From NCBI GenBank assembly GCA_003537755.1, contig DPQS01000029.1, positions 24,117 to 88,116 of the forward strand: a DNA stretch of 64,000 nucleotides. The letters are read 5' to 3'. The position numbers and the translations under genes were made by a program. Position 1 is the first letter of the stretch; every line of letters starts with the position of its first letter. Source of the DNA: Clostridiales bacterium (GTDB lineage: Bacteria > Bacillota > Clostridia > Christensenellales > CAG-314). A model generated the notes under the pieces. It saw only the letters and a program-made list of their open reading frames with translations. It was not told where the DNA came from and ran no database searches. This document shows positions 34,017 through 44,298 of the stretch, in pieces.

Positions 34017-35972
34017 ATGAAAAGAGTAATATCGCTTGTATTGACTTTTGTTTTGCTGCTTGCCGTATTTGTCGGTTGCAACGACACGCCCGACAATCCC
34101 GACACACCGGGCAAACCGCAAATAAACAAAACCGACATCAAAATTGTGGACAACGGCGCGACGGACTACAAAGTGGTCGTTCCTTCCGGTGCAAGCAGTT
34201 TTGTAAATACCGCCGCTTCGGAACTGGTCAATTTTGTCAAGGAAGCTACCGGAGCAACGTTGCCGGTAACTACCGACGGCGAAGAGTTTTCCACTTCGGC
34301 AAAGGTTATTTCCCTCGGCAAAACAACGGTGTTTGACGGTAGCGGAGTCAAATTGACGGAAAAGTTGCGTGAAACGGGCTACGTAATGAAACGCAGGGGC
34401 AACACCCTCATCATCAACGCCAAAGACGACAACGGCATTGTCAGCGCAGTGTACGACATGTTGGGGTACATGCTCGGTCTGGAGTTTTACAGCTACGACG
34501 AGTATACTCTTGACAAAACGGACACGCTGTACATGCTTGACTTCGATTTGGAGTTTGTGCCGAGTATCGACATGCGCGACATCATGATGCGCTCGTTAAA
34601 CACAAACTATCGCCAACGCATGCGTTTGTATGCCGGCAAAGGGTTTGGTCACTGGATTACGTTTGCGCACACGACTACGGGCGCAAGCAACCTTAAAAAC
34701 GGCGGTGACGAGTTGTACGGCTTTTTGCCGTTCAGCGTGTATGGCGAAGCGCACAAGGATTGGTACGACGCCTCTCACACGCAATTGTGTTACAGCAACG
34801 CCGAAATGCGCGCCGAGTTTGTCGAGCAGGTAAAGAAGCGCATTGTCAAAAATCCCGACGGCAAATACCTGATGATCGGACACGAGGACAACTTTGAAAT
34901 GTGTCTGTGCGACGATTGCAAGGAGGAACGCACATTGTACGGCGGCTACGGCGGACAGGAATTGCACTTTACAAATCTTGTTGCCGAAGCGGTGGACGCC
35001 TGGCTCGCCGACAACTATCCCGACCGCGAAATCTTTTACGTGTTTTTCGCATACCAGACTTCGCAAGAGCCGCCGATAAAACGTAAAGTCGAGGACGGCA
35101 AGGAAGTAGGCGTCAAGGACGACAACGGCAAGTATATTCCGCATTACGCGGATCTCAAAATCCGCAAAAACGTAATGGTTATGTATTGCCCGATCGACTC
35201 GGATTTCAGCAAAGGTTTTTCCGAAACGGAAAACCCCACGCAATACGCTCAGCTAAAGGGGTGGAGTGATATTTATGCGGCGCAAGGGCTGGCAAACAAC
35301 ATTATTGTCTGGGGTTACAGTCTTGCCGTGTACAACTACTTTATTCCGTTGTACAACTTCGGCACGTACAAGGCTCACTACAAGTTTTACCGTGACTGTG
35401 GCGTGCATTACATCGACGATCAGGCGTACAGTTCGTCGGGTATTCCGTGTTTCGAAGCAATGCAGATTTACGTACAGTCCAAACTGATGTACGACACGTC
35501 GCTAAGCTACAACGACCTTTGCTACGACTTTATCGAGCATTACTACGGTCAGGCGGGCGAAACGTTCAAACAGTACTTCGATTACTTCCGCACTTACTAC
35601 GAGTATCTTGCGGAAACAAAGAGTATCAGCGGCAGTATCTGGCAGGAAATGGCAAAGGAGGACTTTTGGCCTACCGAAGTGGTGCAACAACTGATGGATT
35701 ACCTGGACAAGTGCCTTGCCGACATCGAACCGCTCAAGGAAACGGATTATGCTCGTTGGCAAGTGCTTAACGATCGTATTCGTCGCGAACGCCTTACGCC
35801 GATATTTATGATGTTCAGTTTCCACATGAACGAACTTCCCCATGACAAGCAGGTCGAATATCTTGCCGATATGAAAACCTACACGCAAAAATACGATATT
35901 CTGGAAACGCAAGAGTCCAAACGTGACATTTCGACGCTGATCGAAACGTGGGAAACGCAAATCGGAGGTTGA
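34017..35972 (+). CDS. DUF4838-type lipoprotein
   Basis: A 651-aa lipoprotein (lipobox FVGC, C21). Residues about 40-190 form an alpha/beta domain of the kind preceding GH67/GH20-like barrels (GYVMKRRGNTLIINAKDDNG, SAVYDMLGYMLGLEFYSYDE). The following DUF4838-like domain contains GKYLMIGHEDNFEMCLCDDCK with the characteristic CxCxxC. Family members resemble glycoside hydrolases but have no well-established activity. The paralogue at 53908 conserves the ED, F, CxCxxC pattern. It lies 13 bases after the secreted scaffold and 1 base before the Big2/GLUG gene. Confidence 0.8.
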   Translation: MKRVISLVLTFVLLLAVFVGCNDTPDNPDTPGKPQINKTDIKIVDNGATDYKVVVPSGASSFVNTAASELVNFVKEATGATLPVTTDGEEFSTSAKVISLGKTTVFDGSGVKLTEKLRETGYVMKRRGNTLIINAKDDNGIVSAVYDMLGYMLGLEFYSYDEYTLDKTDTLYMLDFDLEFVPSIDMRDIMMRSLNTNYRQRMRLYAGKGFGHWITFAHTTTGASNLKNGGDELYGFLPFSVYGEAHKDWYDASHTQLCYSNAEMRAEFVEQVKKRIVKNPDGKYLMIGHEDNFEMCLCDDCKEERTLYGGYGGQELHFTNLVAEAVDAWLADNYPDREIFYVFFAYQTSQEPPIKRKVEDGKEVGVKDDNGKYIPHYADLKIRKNVMVMYCPIDSDFSKGFSETENPTQYAQLKGWSDIYAAQGLANNIIVWGYSLAVYNYFIPLYNFGTYKAHYKFYRDCGVHYIDDQAYSSSGIPCFEAMQIYVQSKLMYDTSLSYNDLCYDFIEHYYGQAGETFKQYFDYFRTYYEYLAETKSISGSIWQEMAKEDFWPTEVVQQLMDYLDKCLADIEPLKETDYARWQVLNDRIRRERLTPIFMMFSFHMNELPHDKQVEYLADMKTYTQKYDILETQESKRDISTLIETWETQIGG

Positions 35973-35973
35973 C

Positions 35974-37383
35974 ATGGCAAAGAAAACAAAAATTATTCTG
36001 ATTTGCGCCGCCGCTTTGATTTTGGCAGCGGCAATAGTAACAACGCTGTGTCTGGTGCTTGCCAAGCCGTCCGAAGAAACACCGACGGACAAAACGACAA
36101 TCAGCCTTAACGTAAACGCTTACGCGCTTACCGAAGACGAAACGTTTACAATCGCCGCAACGACCAACTCTACGGACGTAATCAAGTGGACGTCGAGTAG
36201 TCCCGAAGTGGCGTCGGTGTCGTCGCAAGGACGTGTAATAGCAAAGACGGCGGGTGAAACGACAATCACGGCAACGGTTGGCGACGTGTCCGACAGTTGC
36301 AGGGTGCAGGTTGTTGCGGACAATGCGCAAGCGACAATCAAACTTGCTCAGACTACGCTGCGGTTGTCGGTGGCAAGCGGCGCAATGCAAATACAAGGCA
36401 CGGTTGTTGGCGGCGACAGTCAACAAACGCTTGCCGAGGCGGGTGCGACTTACGAAACGGACAATGCGTCGGTTGCAACGGTTTCTGCCGACGGCACGGT
36501 TACGCCGATGTCTGTCGGAAGTACGCTGGTGTTTGTGTCGGCAAACGGTCGCACTAAGACGGTTGCGGTGGAAGTGTACACAATGCTTGTTTCGACCGCC
36601 GAGGATTGGAACGTCATGTTGGGTTTGCCCGGCAACCTTGCGGCACGTTTCTACGTAACAAACGACATCGATTTTTCCGGCGTGACATACAATGCAAAGA
36701 CTAATAACGGCGGCGACGTACTGCTCAGTCAAAGTTTCTGCGGTAGTCTTGACGGCGGCGGACACACGATAAGCAACGTTACGTTTGACAGTGCCGTTTC
36801 GTCGCAGTCGCTGTTTGGCACAATGGTGGGTTGCACGCTTACAAACATTGCTTTCAGTAACATTCACTTTACCGCAAGCGGAGCGGCAGGATTGGCAATA
36901 CGAGTTTTGCAACACTACAATGTTGCCGACGAAAACGGCAACGCTACGAGGGAGTTACTGTTTGCTCCGTGCTACGTTACAAATGTTTTCGGAGATTTTG
37001 TCTACGATTACAACGGCGTAAGCGGCATTACCGGCATTTACTACGGCGGCGGTATGGAAAACGTGTTTGTAAATATGCGTATGTCCGACGGCAGCGCACT
37101 AAACAAAACTACCGATTTTGCCGTTGCAAAGCAAAGCATGATTTGGTCGATGGCGGACCCGAACTGGTTTCCCAACAACTATCTCAACAACGTCGTTGTC
37201 CTTGCCGAACGCGGAGCGGTAAACGCCGCGTGGGACACGACATACGACGGAGCGGGCTTGACAATAAGTCTGTCGGGGCTGCACTGCGTAACTACAAAAA
37301 TGGAAGCGGGTTACCTGGTGCGTACGCTGTTTGACAACAATATGTGGACGGTAACGCCTGGACAATTGCCTGAACTGAGATAG
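35974..37383 (+). CDS. Membrane-anchored Big2/GLUG-like surface protein
   Basis: A 469-aa protein with an N-terminal hydrophobic anchor (7-30) and no lipobox. Residues about 42-118 and 125-205 are bacterial Ig-like (Big2) domains, with VIKWTSSSPEVASVSSQGRV and TAGETTITATVG as the standard pattern. The remainder (about 205-469) is a right-handed beta-helix-like region with GSLDGGGHTISNVTF, resembling GLUG/IgA-peptidase-type repeats. The paralogue at 55830 is about twice as long because it carries two such helix blocks. The role is unknown: adhesion, or glycan display and binding. Confidence 0.75.
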   Translation: MAKKTKIILICAAALILAAAIVTTLCLVLAKPSEETPTDKTTISLNVNAYALTEDETFTIAATTNSTDVIKWTSSSPEVASVSSQGRVIAKTAGETTITATVGDVSDSCRVQVVADNAQATIKLAQTTLRLSVASGAMQIQGTVVGGDSQQTLAEAGATYETDNASVATVSADGTVTPMSVGSTLVFVSANGRTKTVAVEVYTMLVSTAEDWNVMLGLPGNLAARFYVTNDIDFSGVTYNAKTNNGGDVLLSQSFCGSLDGGGHTISNVTFDSAVSSQSLFGTMVGCTLTNIAFSNIHFTASGAAGLAIRVLQHYNVADENGNATRELLFAPCYVTNVFGDFVYDYNGVSGITGIYYGGGMENVFVNMRMSDGSALNKTTDFAVAKQSMIWSMADPNWFPNNYLNNVVVLAERGAVNAAWDTTYDGAGLTISLSGLHCVTTKMEAGYLVRTLFDNNMWTVTPGQLPELR

Positions 37384-37416
37384 AGCGGTCAAACAAGAAT
37401 ATGTCATCGAGTTTTG

Positions 37417-37446
37417 CATACGTATCAAAAAATCGGCGACAAAATC
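37417..37446 (+). promoter_or_regulatory. Intergenic TACGTA element
   Basis: CATACGTAT is followed by AAAAATC and GGCGACAAA. The same order occurs at 44364-44390 (plus strand) and 58662-58688 (minus strand). It lies 54 bases upstream of the 37500 lipoprotein. The near-palindrome CATACGTATG suggests a protein-binding site. A second inverted repeat, CTGTC-AGAAC-GACAG (37458-37472), lies closer to the gene. Confidence 0.5.
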
Positions 37447-37499
37447 AAGGGTTGTACCTGTCAGAACGACAGTAAAATTAAATCTTAGGAGGAAACACA

Positions 37500-40400
37500 A
37501 TGAAACGTTACAAACTGATTGCCGTTTTGTTGGTAGTTGCACTTGTCGCAGTACTTTGCGCGGCTTGTACCGTTACCGAACAACCGCAAATTACCGTCAA
37601 GGTAAACGGCAAGGAAGTCAAGGCAAACGGTACTGTGTACGCCGTAGAATTTGACAACGATGTAACAAAAGCTGTTATCGAAGCAACCGCAACCGTCGGT
37701 GAAATCGATGGCACGGGGACGTTCGACCTTAAGGAAGGCAACAACGAATTTGTCCTTACATTGAAGGCAAACGATTCCGAAACCAAGTACACCGTAAAGG
37801 TTACTCGCAAAGCGTCGGAAAAACCCGTCGACGTAACCCTTGCGGAAGTAAAGGTCGGCGAAACAGTGCTTACCGCTGCGGCAGGCAAGTATGCAACGAC
37901 GGTCGGATACGAAGTTAGTTCCGTTACCGTTTCTGCAACCGCTACGGACAGTGCGGCTACAGTGGACGGCACGGGCGAAAAAACGCTTGTTGTCGGCAAA
38001 AACGAAGTGACGCTTACGGTAAAAAATGGAGAAGCAACGCAGACCTACACTGTTGAAATTACTCGCGAAGCGGCAGTGCTTACCCTTGCGGAAGTAAAGG
38101 TCGGCGAAACAACGCTTACTGCCGACGGTAACGGCGTGTACAAGCACACTGTTGCAAACACCGTCTCCGTCGTGACTATTGCCGCAACCGCAACCAAGTC
38201 TTACGCCACGGTTGAAGGCGCCGGCGAAAAAACGCTTGCCTTAGGCGAAAACACATTTACCCTTACCGTAAAAGCGGACGACAGCACAACCGAGCAATAC
38301 ACGGTAAAAGTTACGCGCGAAGCCGCCGACCTTACCCTGAAGGAAGTTAAAATCGGCGACGAAGTGCTTACCGCGCAGAACAGAACCTACACCTGCAATG
38401 TTGCCAACGACGTTACCGAAGTTACCCTTTCGGCAACAGCCAACAATGGCGACGCAACGCTGCAAGGCGCAGGCACAAAGCAAAATCTTGTGGTCGGCGA
38501 AAACAGATTTGAACTCGTCGTTTCCGTAGGCGAAGAAAAAGCCACTTATACTGTTGTCGTCAACCGCGCAAAGAGCAGTGTAAAAACCATTGCAAGCATC
38601 ATGGTGGACGGCGTTGCCGCAACATTTAACACGGAAAAAGCGACCTACACGGCAACCGTCGGTAAGTACACGGCAAACGTAGTAATCACGCTTGACAGCA
38701 CGGTTGCAAGTTACGCACTTGACGAAGAAATAGGCACGCTTGCCGAAGGCAACAACGAATTCGTCATCACCGTAACGGCAGAAGACGGCACGACGGCAAC
38801 CTGCACGCTGGTACTTAACGTTGTTTTGCCTATGTTTAACGTCAGTTACATCGGCAACATCGACGGTGCTGTTACAAACGAGGGTTACACCTACAAGTAC
38901 GGCGAAAAACAAGCTATCAACATTACTCTTGCAGCGGCTTACAGACAGTCGTACAAAAATCTTGTGGTTACATGCAAGGTTGGCGACGGCGAAGCAAAAT
39001 CCGTAACGCTTGACGACAACTACGGGTTTGAAGTGCCTGCGGCGGAAGCAATCGGCAACATTGTGGTGGAAGTTGGTGGCATTGCAATCAACACTTATAC
39101 GGTCACCTATCACCGTGGCGGCGAAGCCACAACCGAAACGGTAGAACACGGCAAAGACGCGCAAAATGCGGCAATTACGCCTAGCACCGAAACAAAGGAC
39201 GTGCTTGACGGCTACACCTATATGCACGACGAAAAATGGGTTACCCAAGACGGCGGCATGATTGTTGCCACTCTTACAAACATCACGGCGGACATGGACG
39301 TGTACTACAAGGACGAAGTGCTTGTGCGTAGCGAAGTTGCGTACTATGCGCCTATGAACGGCGCCGTTACGTATTACACAATCAAGCAAATGAACAGCTA
39401 TGTCGCAGGCTTGGAAAACGGCGACGTTGTGTTCAAAGTGCTTATCAAGTCTGTCGCAACGGACGGTTCTTCCGAGGAAGAAGGCAAAACGTCGTTTGTA
39501 ATCTACGGCACTGCGGTTTACAATCCTGCCAATGAAATGGGCGTTTCCGTGATGGCAAGCGAGCTCAACAAGTGGTTTACGGTAAAGGCAAGCGCCGCCG
39601 ACAAGAAAGTTACCGTTTACAGACCCGACGGCACGGTAGCGACGGAAAAAACGTTTGAAGCGTACGCCGCAGATACAATTTCTCTCGCAATCCACGCCGA
39701 CGCGGCTGTTGCGGCAGTCAATCCCGTCATGCCCGAACTTTGCACCGTGACATACCTTGACGAAAACGGCGGACAACTTCACGTCGAAAAGGTCATAAAA
39801 GGCACAGTAGCAAGCTATGTTTACGAAAAAGACGCAATCGATTTGGATGGCGGATACAAACAAGTATTTACAGGCAAGTGGCTTACGGAAAAGAATGGCA
39901 CGGATATCGCCGATTTGTCTAATGTACAAAGCAATGTCACTGTTTACCTTGGACTGAACAGCTACGTTTACAAGCATTATGAACCGACGGAATGTCCTGA
40001 TTACACAAGAGTGCTTGCCACTAACAAGTATATTTCGTCGAAAGCGGAGGTTGTCAGATTCAGAATCAGAGTATTGTCAAGCACAAATACGGAATATCCA
40101 TCGGTTGTCGTTTATCCGTCTACAACATGGAGCGAAGCCGTTTATGCCGAGGCTGTATCTTTGTATGTGGGGGATATTTTCGGTCAATGGCTTACTGTCG
40201 AAATCAACCAGGCAAAGAAAACCCTTACATTGTATAAACCCGACGGAACGGTCAAAGAAACAAAAACGGTAACGAATTTTGCTTTGAGTAACATCACGTT
40301 GTGGATGAATTCTCACTCGTTTGACATTGCCGTGGATGTAGAAACTGTGGAGTTTTACGATACGGATAAAACCACGTTGCTGTACTCGGGTCTTGTGTCT

Positions 40401-40883
40401 ACGGACGGTGGATTTGTGTATACGTCCGCAGCCGACAGCGAAGGTTACACAAAGACAGTCGATACATGGTTACCCATTGACGGAAGCGCAAACAAAATGT
40501 ATGCGGCAAAGGCAACGTACTCCAAGACAACGGCAAATCCGAATCTGTACAATTATGTCACGTTAAGTGATTTGAATAAATACGTTGTTGCAAATGAAAA
40601 CGGAGTTGCTACGTTTAAGGTCAAGTTTACATTCAATGAGTGGACCAGTTTCAAACTCTTTGAAACGGCGCAAAGCACTAAGGAAACAATGCAAATCGGT
40701 CTTGATGTGAGCTGGAGCGGAAAGTGGTTTACGTTTGAACTCGATACAACCAATAAGACTTTGAAAATGACCCAGCCTGACGGTACGGACAAAACATACG
40801 ATATAACGTCTACCAACGTTTCAGGCTACGCCTTTATGAGAACTGGGGAAAAGGAATTTAGCATAGAAGTAGTGAATTTGTAA
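37500..40883 (+). CDS. Surface lipoprotein with cadherin-like and repeated C-terminal modules
   Basis: A 1127-aa lipoprotein (lipobox CAAC, C23) with a strong AGGAGG site. Residues about 28-440 are five tandem modules of roughly 80 aa of the cadherin-like beta-sandwich type: LAEVKVGETVL, GEKTLVVGKNEVTLTV, then YTVEITREA. A linker with an InlB-B-like strand (YTVTYHRGGEATTETVEHGK) follows. The C-terminal half has three diverged copies of a module of about 170 aa, marked by NKWFTVKASAADKKVTVYRP, GQWLTVEINQAKKTLTLYKP and GKWFTFELDTTNKTLKMTQP, each followed by DGT. No catalytic motif is seen. Position parallels the 930-aa lipoprotein at 58828. It is probably an abundant surface glycan-binding protein. 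Confidence 0.8.
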   Translation: MKRYKLIAVLLVVALVAVLCAACTVTEQPQITVKVNGKEVKANGTVYAVEFDNDVTKAVIEATATVGEIDGTGTFDLKEGNNEFVLTLKANDSETKYTVKVTRKASEKPVDVTLAEVKVGETVLTAAAGKYATTVGYEVSSVTVSATATDSAATVDGTGEKTLVVGKNEVTLTVKNGEATQTYTVEITREAAVLTLAEVKVGETTLTADGNGVYKHTVANTVSVVTIAATATKSYATVEGAGEKTLALGENTFTLTVKADDSTTEQYTVKVTREAADLTLKEVKIGDEVLTAQNRTYTCNVANDVTEVTLSATANNGDATLQGAGTKQNLVVGENRFELVVSVGEEKATYTVVVNRAKSSVKTIASIMVDGVAATFNTEKATYTATVGKYTANVVITLDSTVASYALDEEIGTLAEGNNEFVITVTAEDGTTATCTLVLNVVLPMFNVSYIGNIDGAVTNEGYTYKYGEKQAINITLAAAYRQSYKNLVVTCKVGDGEAKSVTLDDNYGFEVPAAEAIGNIVVEVGGIAINTYTVTYHRGGEATTETVEHGKDAQNAAITPSTETKDVLDGYTYMHDEKWVTQDGGMIVATLTNITADMDVYYKDEVLVRSEVAYYAPMNGAVTYYTIKQMNSYVAGLENGDVVFKVLIKSVATDGSSEEEGKTSFVIYGTAVYNPANEMGVSVMASELNKWFTVKASAADKKVTVYRPDGTVATEKTFEAYAADTISLAIHADAAVAAVNPVMPELCTVTYLDENGGQLHVEKVIKGTVASYVYEKDAIDLDGGYKQVFTGKWLTEKNGTDIADLSNVQSNVTVYLGLNSYVYKHYEPTECPDYTRVLATNKYISSKAEVVRFRIRVLSSTNTEYPSVVVYPSTTWSEAVYAEAVSLYVGDIFGQWLTVEINQAKKTLTLYKPDGTVKETKTVTNFALSNITLWMNSHSFDIAVDVETVEFYDTDKTTLLYSGLVSTDGGFVYTSAADSEGYTKTVDTWLPIDGSANKMYAAKATYSKTTANPNLYNYVTLSDLNKYVVANENGVATFKVKFTFNEWTSFKLFETAQSTKETMQIGLDVSWSGKWFTFELDTTNKTLKMTQPDGTDKTYDITSTNVSGYAFMRTGEKEFSIEVVNL

Positions 40884-40904
40884 TCTGTTTCCAATAATTT
40901 CATC

Positions 40905-40930
40905 GAGCGAGGGAATATCCCTCGCTCTTT
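40905..40930 (+). terminator. Hairpin, possible weak terminator
   Basis: A 9-bp stem GAGCGAGGG / CCCTCGCTC (40905-40913 and 40919-40927) with a 5-nt loop, followed by only three T residues. Partial termination or mRNA protection is more likely than a full stop, since GH20 and GH1 follow on the same strand. Confidence 0.55.
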
Positions 40931-40946
40931 GAAATTAAACTCTTTG

Positions 40947-40968
40947 TAAGCAAAAAAAACAATACGTT
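40947..40968 (+). repeat. Intergenic element related to 23735
   Basis: GTAAGCAAAA followed by CAATACGTTATG matches 23735-23757 with a few changes. It runs into the start codon of the GH20 gene, so it may act in promoter or translational control. Confidence 0.4.
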
Positions 40969-42879
40969 ATGAAAAATCTTGAAATAATTGCTTTTTCCAT
41001 CGACCTTGCAAGACAAAAGGAAAGAGCGGAGTTTGTCAAAAATCAAATGAAGTTTTGCCGTGCCAACGGTTACAACACCGTGTTGTTGTACCTGGAAGCG
41101 AGCGTGCGCACAAGCGTTACGGCATTTTTCGACGAGGCTTCTTCGTACTCGCTTGAAGAGATTGCCGACATGGTAAACTACGGCGAAAGTATAGGGCTTG
41201 ACGTGGTGCCTGCGTTTGAAACGCTTGCCCACATGGAGAAATTTTTTGTCTACAAGCAGCTTGCCGACCTTGCCGAGTTTGACGACGAACATAGTCGGGG
41301 ACGGGATTTTTGCTCGTCGCTCTATCCGCACGGAAGCCACGGCTGCGCAACGAATCCGCGTTTGCAAAGTTTTACAGACAAATACGTTACCGAAGTTTGC
41401 GGCGTGTTCCACAGTAAGTACGTGCATATGGGCATGGACGAGATGTTTCAGTTCGCCTGTTGCGACGATTGCAGACGAACAATTGAAGGCGGCGTGACCA
41501 AGCAACAACTGTTTGTGGATTTTGTGTTGCATGCACATGCTCTTGTTGCTGCCATGAATCGTACAATGTTGATGTGGGACGATATGTTGGAATACTACCC
41601 CGTTGCCGGATTGTTGCCGAGAGATATAGTGCTTTGCAACTGGAATTATATTTATGTGGGCGTATCTCCGCGTGGCAAGTGGACGGGACGTAGCGGTGTC
41701 GATCCGTTTGCGTTGTATGACAAACTCGGCTTCAGATATATGTTTTGTTGCAAGGCAGGCAATCTGTCGCAGACGTTTAATGTCGACAGTTACACGGCAT
41801 ATGCAGAGAGGCACAATCCCCTCGGCGCAATACTCACCTCGTGGGAACGTTCCGATTGTTTCTATCCGTGCTTGCAACCTGTCGTAGCTTATGCGGGTCG
41901 GTTGTGGAGAGGTATGTCGGACGGTAAAACAGCGGTTGACGTATTTGCCGAGTACATTGGCAACGGTGATTTGTCCGAACGTCTGGTCAATCTTTTTGCA
42001 CCCGATTTTGTATTTTGCCGTACGGACATCGTTAAGGTAGCGGAAGAAAACAGTCATGTTTTTTCTGCTTACATTGCTCGGTTAAATGCGACACTACAAG
42101 CATTTGAAAGGTACAAATCGGTACATATCGATGACGACAACGACGTTTTTGACGACCTGTATGCCAATCTTGCTTTGCAGTATGCGCAGTTGTCTTTGTC
42201 GGCTTTGGGCAACAAGATTTTTGACGAGTACGAGTGTGGCGGAGTTGTAACGGCTCAACCGTATCTTGTTGCCATTGAACGAGCCGAAACGTTGTTTGAC
42301 CTGGCGCAAAACATAGGCAGTAAATTGTGGACAAAGTATCGCGGTGGGATAACAAGTTGCGGCAATGCCTGGCAAAGGCTGTGCGAAGGAAACAAGCAAC
42401 TTGTCGCCGATTTGCGGAAGGATTTGTATTCCGTCGTCGGGCAAAAGCGCGGAGTGTTGCGTTTGCGTCTGATGTTGCCCGACACTTATGCAAGTATTCG
42501 TGCCGAAGTTTTTGTGCGTTATGTCGGTCAAAGCGAAGATGCGTTGCTGCAGCGCAGCAGTACAAAAACAATGCTTACAATGTTTGACGTCTCGGGCGAA
42601 TACGTGTTGCGTTTTGCCACCGAACCGCAACTGATTGAGTACGTTTTGTTTGCCGCCTACGGCGAAGGCGCGCAGTATCCCGTTTATGCCGAACACTTTG
42701 ACGGCAAAAATTGGCACGCGCCCGTTGCGGCAAAAGCGGCGTGCGGCATGGTGAAAGGCGAGCAGAATATTTTGCAGAACAACGCAAGTTTTGGTGTGCT
42801 TGGTACAGATGACGGACGTTGTCATCTTGACGATATGTCGCTTGGCAAACAACGCAACGCAATCAGGATAGTTTTTTGA
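40969..42879 (+). CDS. GH20-like beta-N-acetylhexosaminidase, cytoplasmic
   Basis: A 636-aa protein without a signal peptide. Residues 1-400 form a TIM barrel of the GH20 type. The catalytic pair is D157-E158 in YVHMGMDEMF, corresponding to the HxGxDE motif, and CCDDC follows as in GH20-like enzymes of Bacillota. YLEASVRTS and PAFETLAHMEKF are barrel strands, and WERSDCFYPC lies near the active site. The usual N-terminal GH20b domain is absent. The C-terminal 230 aa are mostly helical. It would remove terminal GlcNAc or GalNAc from imported oligosaccharides. The ribosome binding site is poor, consistent with the embedded element upstream. Confidence 0.85.
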   Translation: MKNLEIIAFSIDLARQKERAEFVKNQMKFCRANGYNTVLLYLEASVRTSVTAFFDEASSYSLEEIADMVNYGESIGLDVVPAFETLAHMEKFFVYKQLADLAEFDDEHSRGRDFCSSLYPHGSHGCATNPRLQSFTDKYVTEVCGVFHSKYVHMGMDEMFQFACCDDCRRTIEGGVTKQQLFVDFVLHAHALVAAMNRTMLMWDDMLEYYPVAGLLPRDIVLCNWNYIYVGVSPRGKWTGRSGVDPFALYDKLGFRYMFCCKAGNLSQTFNVDSYTAYAERHNPLGAILTSWERSDCFYPCLQPVVAYAGRLWRGMSDGKTAVDVFAEYIGNGDLSERLVNLFAPDFVFCRTDIVKVAEENSHVFSAYIARLNATLQAFERYKSVHIDDDNDVFDDLYANLALQYAQLSLSALGNKIFDEYECGGVVTAQPYLVAIERAETLFDLAQNIGSKLWTKYRGGITSCGNAWQRLCEGNKQLVADLRKDLYSVVGQKRGVLRLRLMLPDTYASIRAEVFVRYVGQSEDALLQRSSTKTMLTMFDVSGEYVLRFATEPQLIEYVLFAAYGEGAQYPVYAEHFDGKNWHAPVAAKAACGMVKGEQNILQNNASFGVLGTDDGRCHLDDMSLGKQRNAIRIVF

Positions 42880-42960
42880 CGTGTCGGTGCGTGTAATGTG
42901 GCTACGCGGGCAGGCAAAATATTGCAAAGAATGTATTTGACAAAAGGACATAAGGGAAAA

Positions 42961-44298
42961 ATGAACAAAGATTTTATTTGGGGCGTCGCCTCTGCCGCGT
43001 ATCAGATCGAAGGTGCGGAAAACGAAGGCGGAAGAAGTCCGAGTATTTGGGACAAACAGTTTACGGAAGGCAAAACCCTGGGCGACATGAACGGCAGTGT
43101 TGCATGCGACCACTATCATCGTTACAAGCAAGACATTGCATTGATGCACGAGCTGGGTGTAAAAAACTATCGGTTTTCCGTCAGTTGGTGTCGTATTATG
43201 CCCGACGGTACCGGCGCCGTCAATGCCGAGGGCGCGCGTTTCTACAACGATTTGGCAGACGAACTGTTGAAGTACGGAATTACGCCGTGGGTTACTGTTT
43301 ATCACTGGGATTTGCCCCGCAAGTTGTTTGAAGAGGGCGGTTTTCTGAACGACAAAATAAGCGACTACTTTGCCGATTATGCCCGTGCCGTGGTTGAAAT
43401 GTTTGGAGAAAAAGTGTCCAACTACATTATTTTCAACGAGCCGCAAGTCGTGGTAGAGGACGGACATTTTACGGGGGCGCATGCGCCTTTTTTACAATTG
43501 AGTCGTAGCGACGTTTTTCGCGTTGCGCACAATGTGTTGTTGTGCATAGGTAAGGCGGAAAAGGCAATGCGTAAGGCTGCAAAACACAAACTGAACCTGG
43601 GCGTTTCGCCGTGTTTTACTCCGATGATTCCGACCGAAGGTTGCGACAAGACGTTTGCCGAAAAATACAATTTTTTGCCCAACGGGGAGTTTTACGACGG
43701 CTGTTTCTTTACCGATGCGTTGATAAAAGGCGAGTTTTCGGACGAATACAAACAGTGGTTTGCCGAGTACGGCTACAACCCGTCGCAAGACGATTTACGC
43801 ACGATAAAGTGCAACTTCGATTTCTTCGGCGTCAACTATTATCAAGGGTTTTATGTCGAAGAAAATGAAAACGGTATAAGAAAATTGCCGCTTTCGCCCA
43901 CAGACAAAGTGACGGCGATGGGCTGGAAGGTTACGCCCGAAGGCATAGAATACATCGTCAGGTACTACTACGAGCGTTACGGTCTGCCCATCATTTTTGC
44001 GGAAAACGGCGTTGCGATTACGGAGTGGAAGACGATTGACGGCGAAGTACCCGATTATATGCGGATAGATTTTATTCGCAGGCACATCGAAGTGTTGAAA
44101 AGGGTTGCCGAAACCTACCCCGTAGCAGGCTACTTCTATTGGACATTTATGGACAACTTCGAATGGACGGCAGGCTACTCGAAACGCTTCGGATTGGTCT
44201 ATGTGGATTACGCCACGCAGGAACGTACGCCGAAGAAAAGTGCCTACTGGTACAAGAAAGTAATGCAAACCAACGCCGAAGATTTGTCGGTGGATTAG
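42961..44298 (+). CDS. GH1 beta-glycosidase
   Basis: A 445-aa cytoplasmic TIM-barrel enzyme of GH1 (beta-glucosidase, beta-galactosidase or beta-mannosidase activities). The acid/base E160 is in FNEP and the nucleophile E348 is in FAENG, where most members have TENG. YHWDLP (114-119) and the C-terminal FMDNFEWTAGYSKRFGLVYVD are family hallmarks. The start at 42961 was chosen over 42898 because it begins with FIWGVASAAYQIEGA in register with the family. It ends locus C. Confidence 0.95.
   Translation: MNKDFIWGVASAAYQIEGAENEGGRSPSIWDKQFTEGKTLGDMNGSVACDHYHRYKQDIALMHELGVKNYRFSVSWCRIMPDGTGAVNAEGARFYNDLADELLKYGITPWVTVYHWDLPRKLFEEGGFLNDKISDYFADYARAVVEMFGEKVSNYIIFNEPQVVVEDGHFTGAHAPFLQLSRSDVFRVAHNVLLCIGKAEKAMRKAAKHKLNLGVSPCFTPMIPTEGCDKTFAEKYNFLPNGEFYDGCFFTDALIKGEFSDEYKQWFAEYGYNPSQDDLRTIKCNFDFFGVNYYQGFYVEENENGIRKLPLSPTDKVTAMGWKVTPEGIEYIVRYYYERYGLPIIFAENGVAITEWKTIDGEVPDYMRIDFIRRHIEVLKRVAETYPVAGYFYWTFMDNFEWTAGYSKRFGLVYVDYATQERTPKKSAYWYKKVMQTNAEDLSVD

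Noticed and set aside
38241..39977. Minus-strand ORF of 578 aa
   Set aside because: It mirrors the cadherin-like repeats of the 1127-aa lipoprotein; its apparent repeats come from the coding strand.
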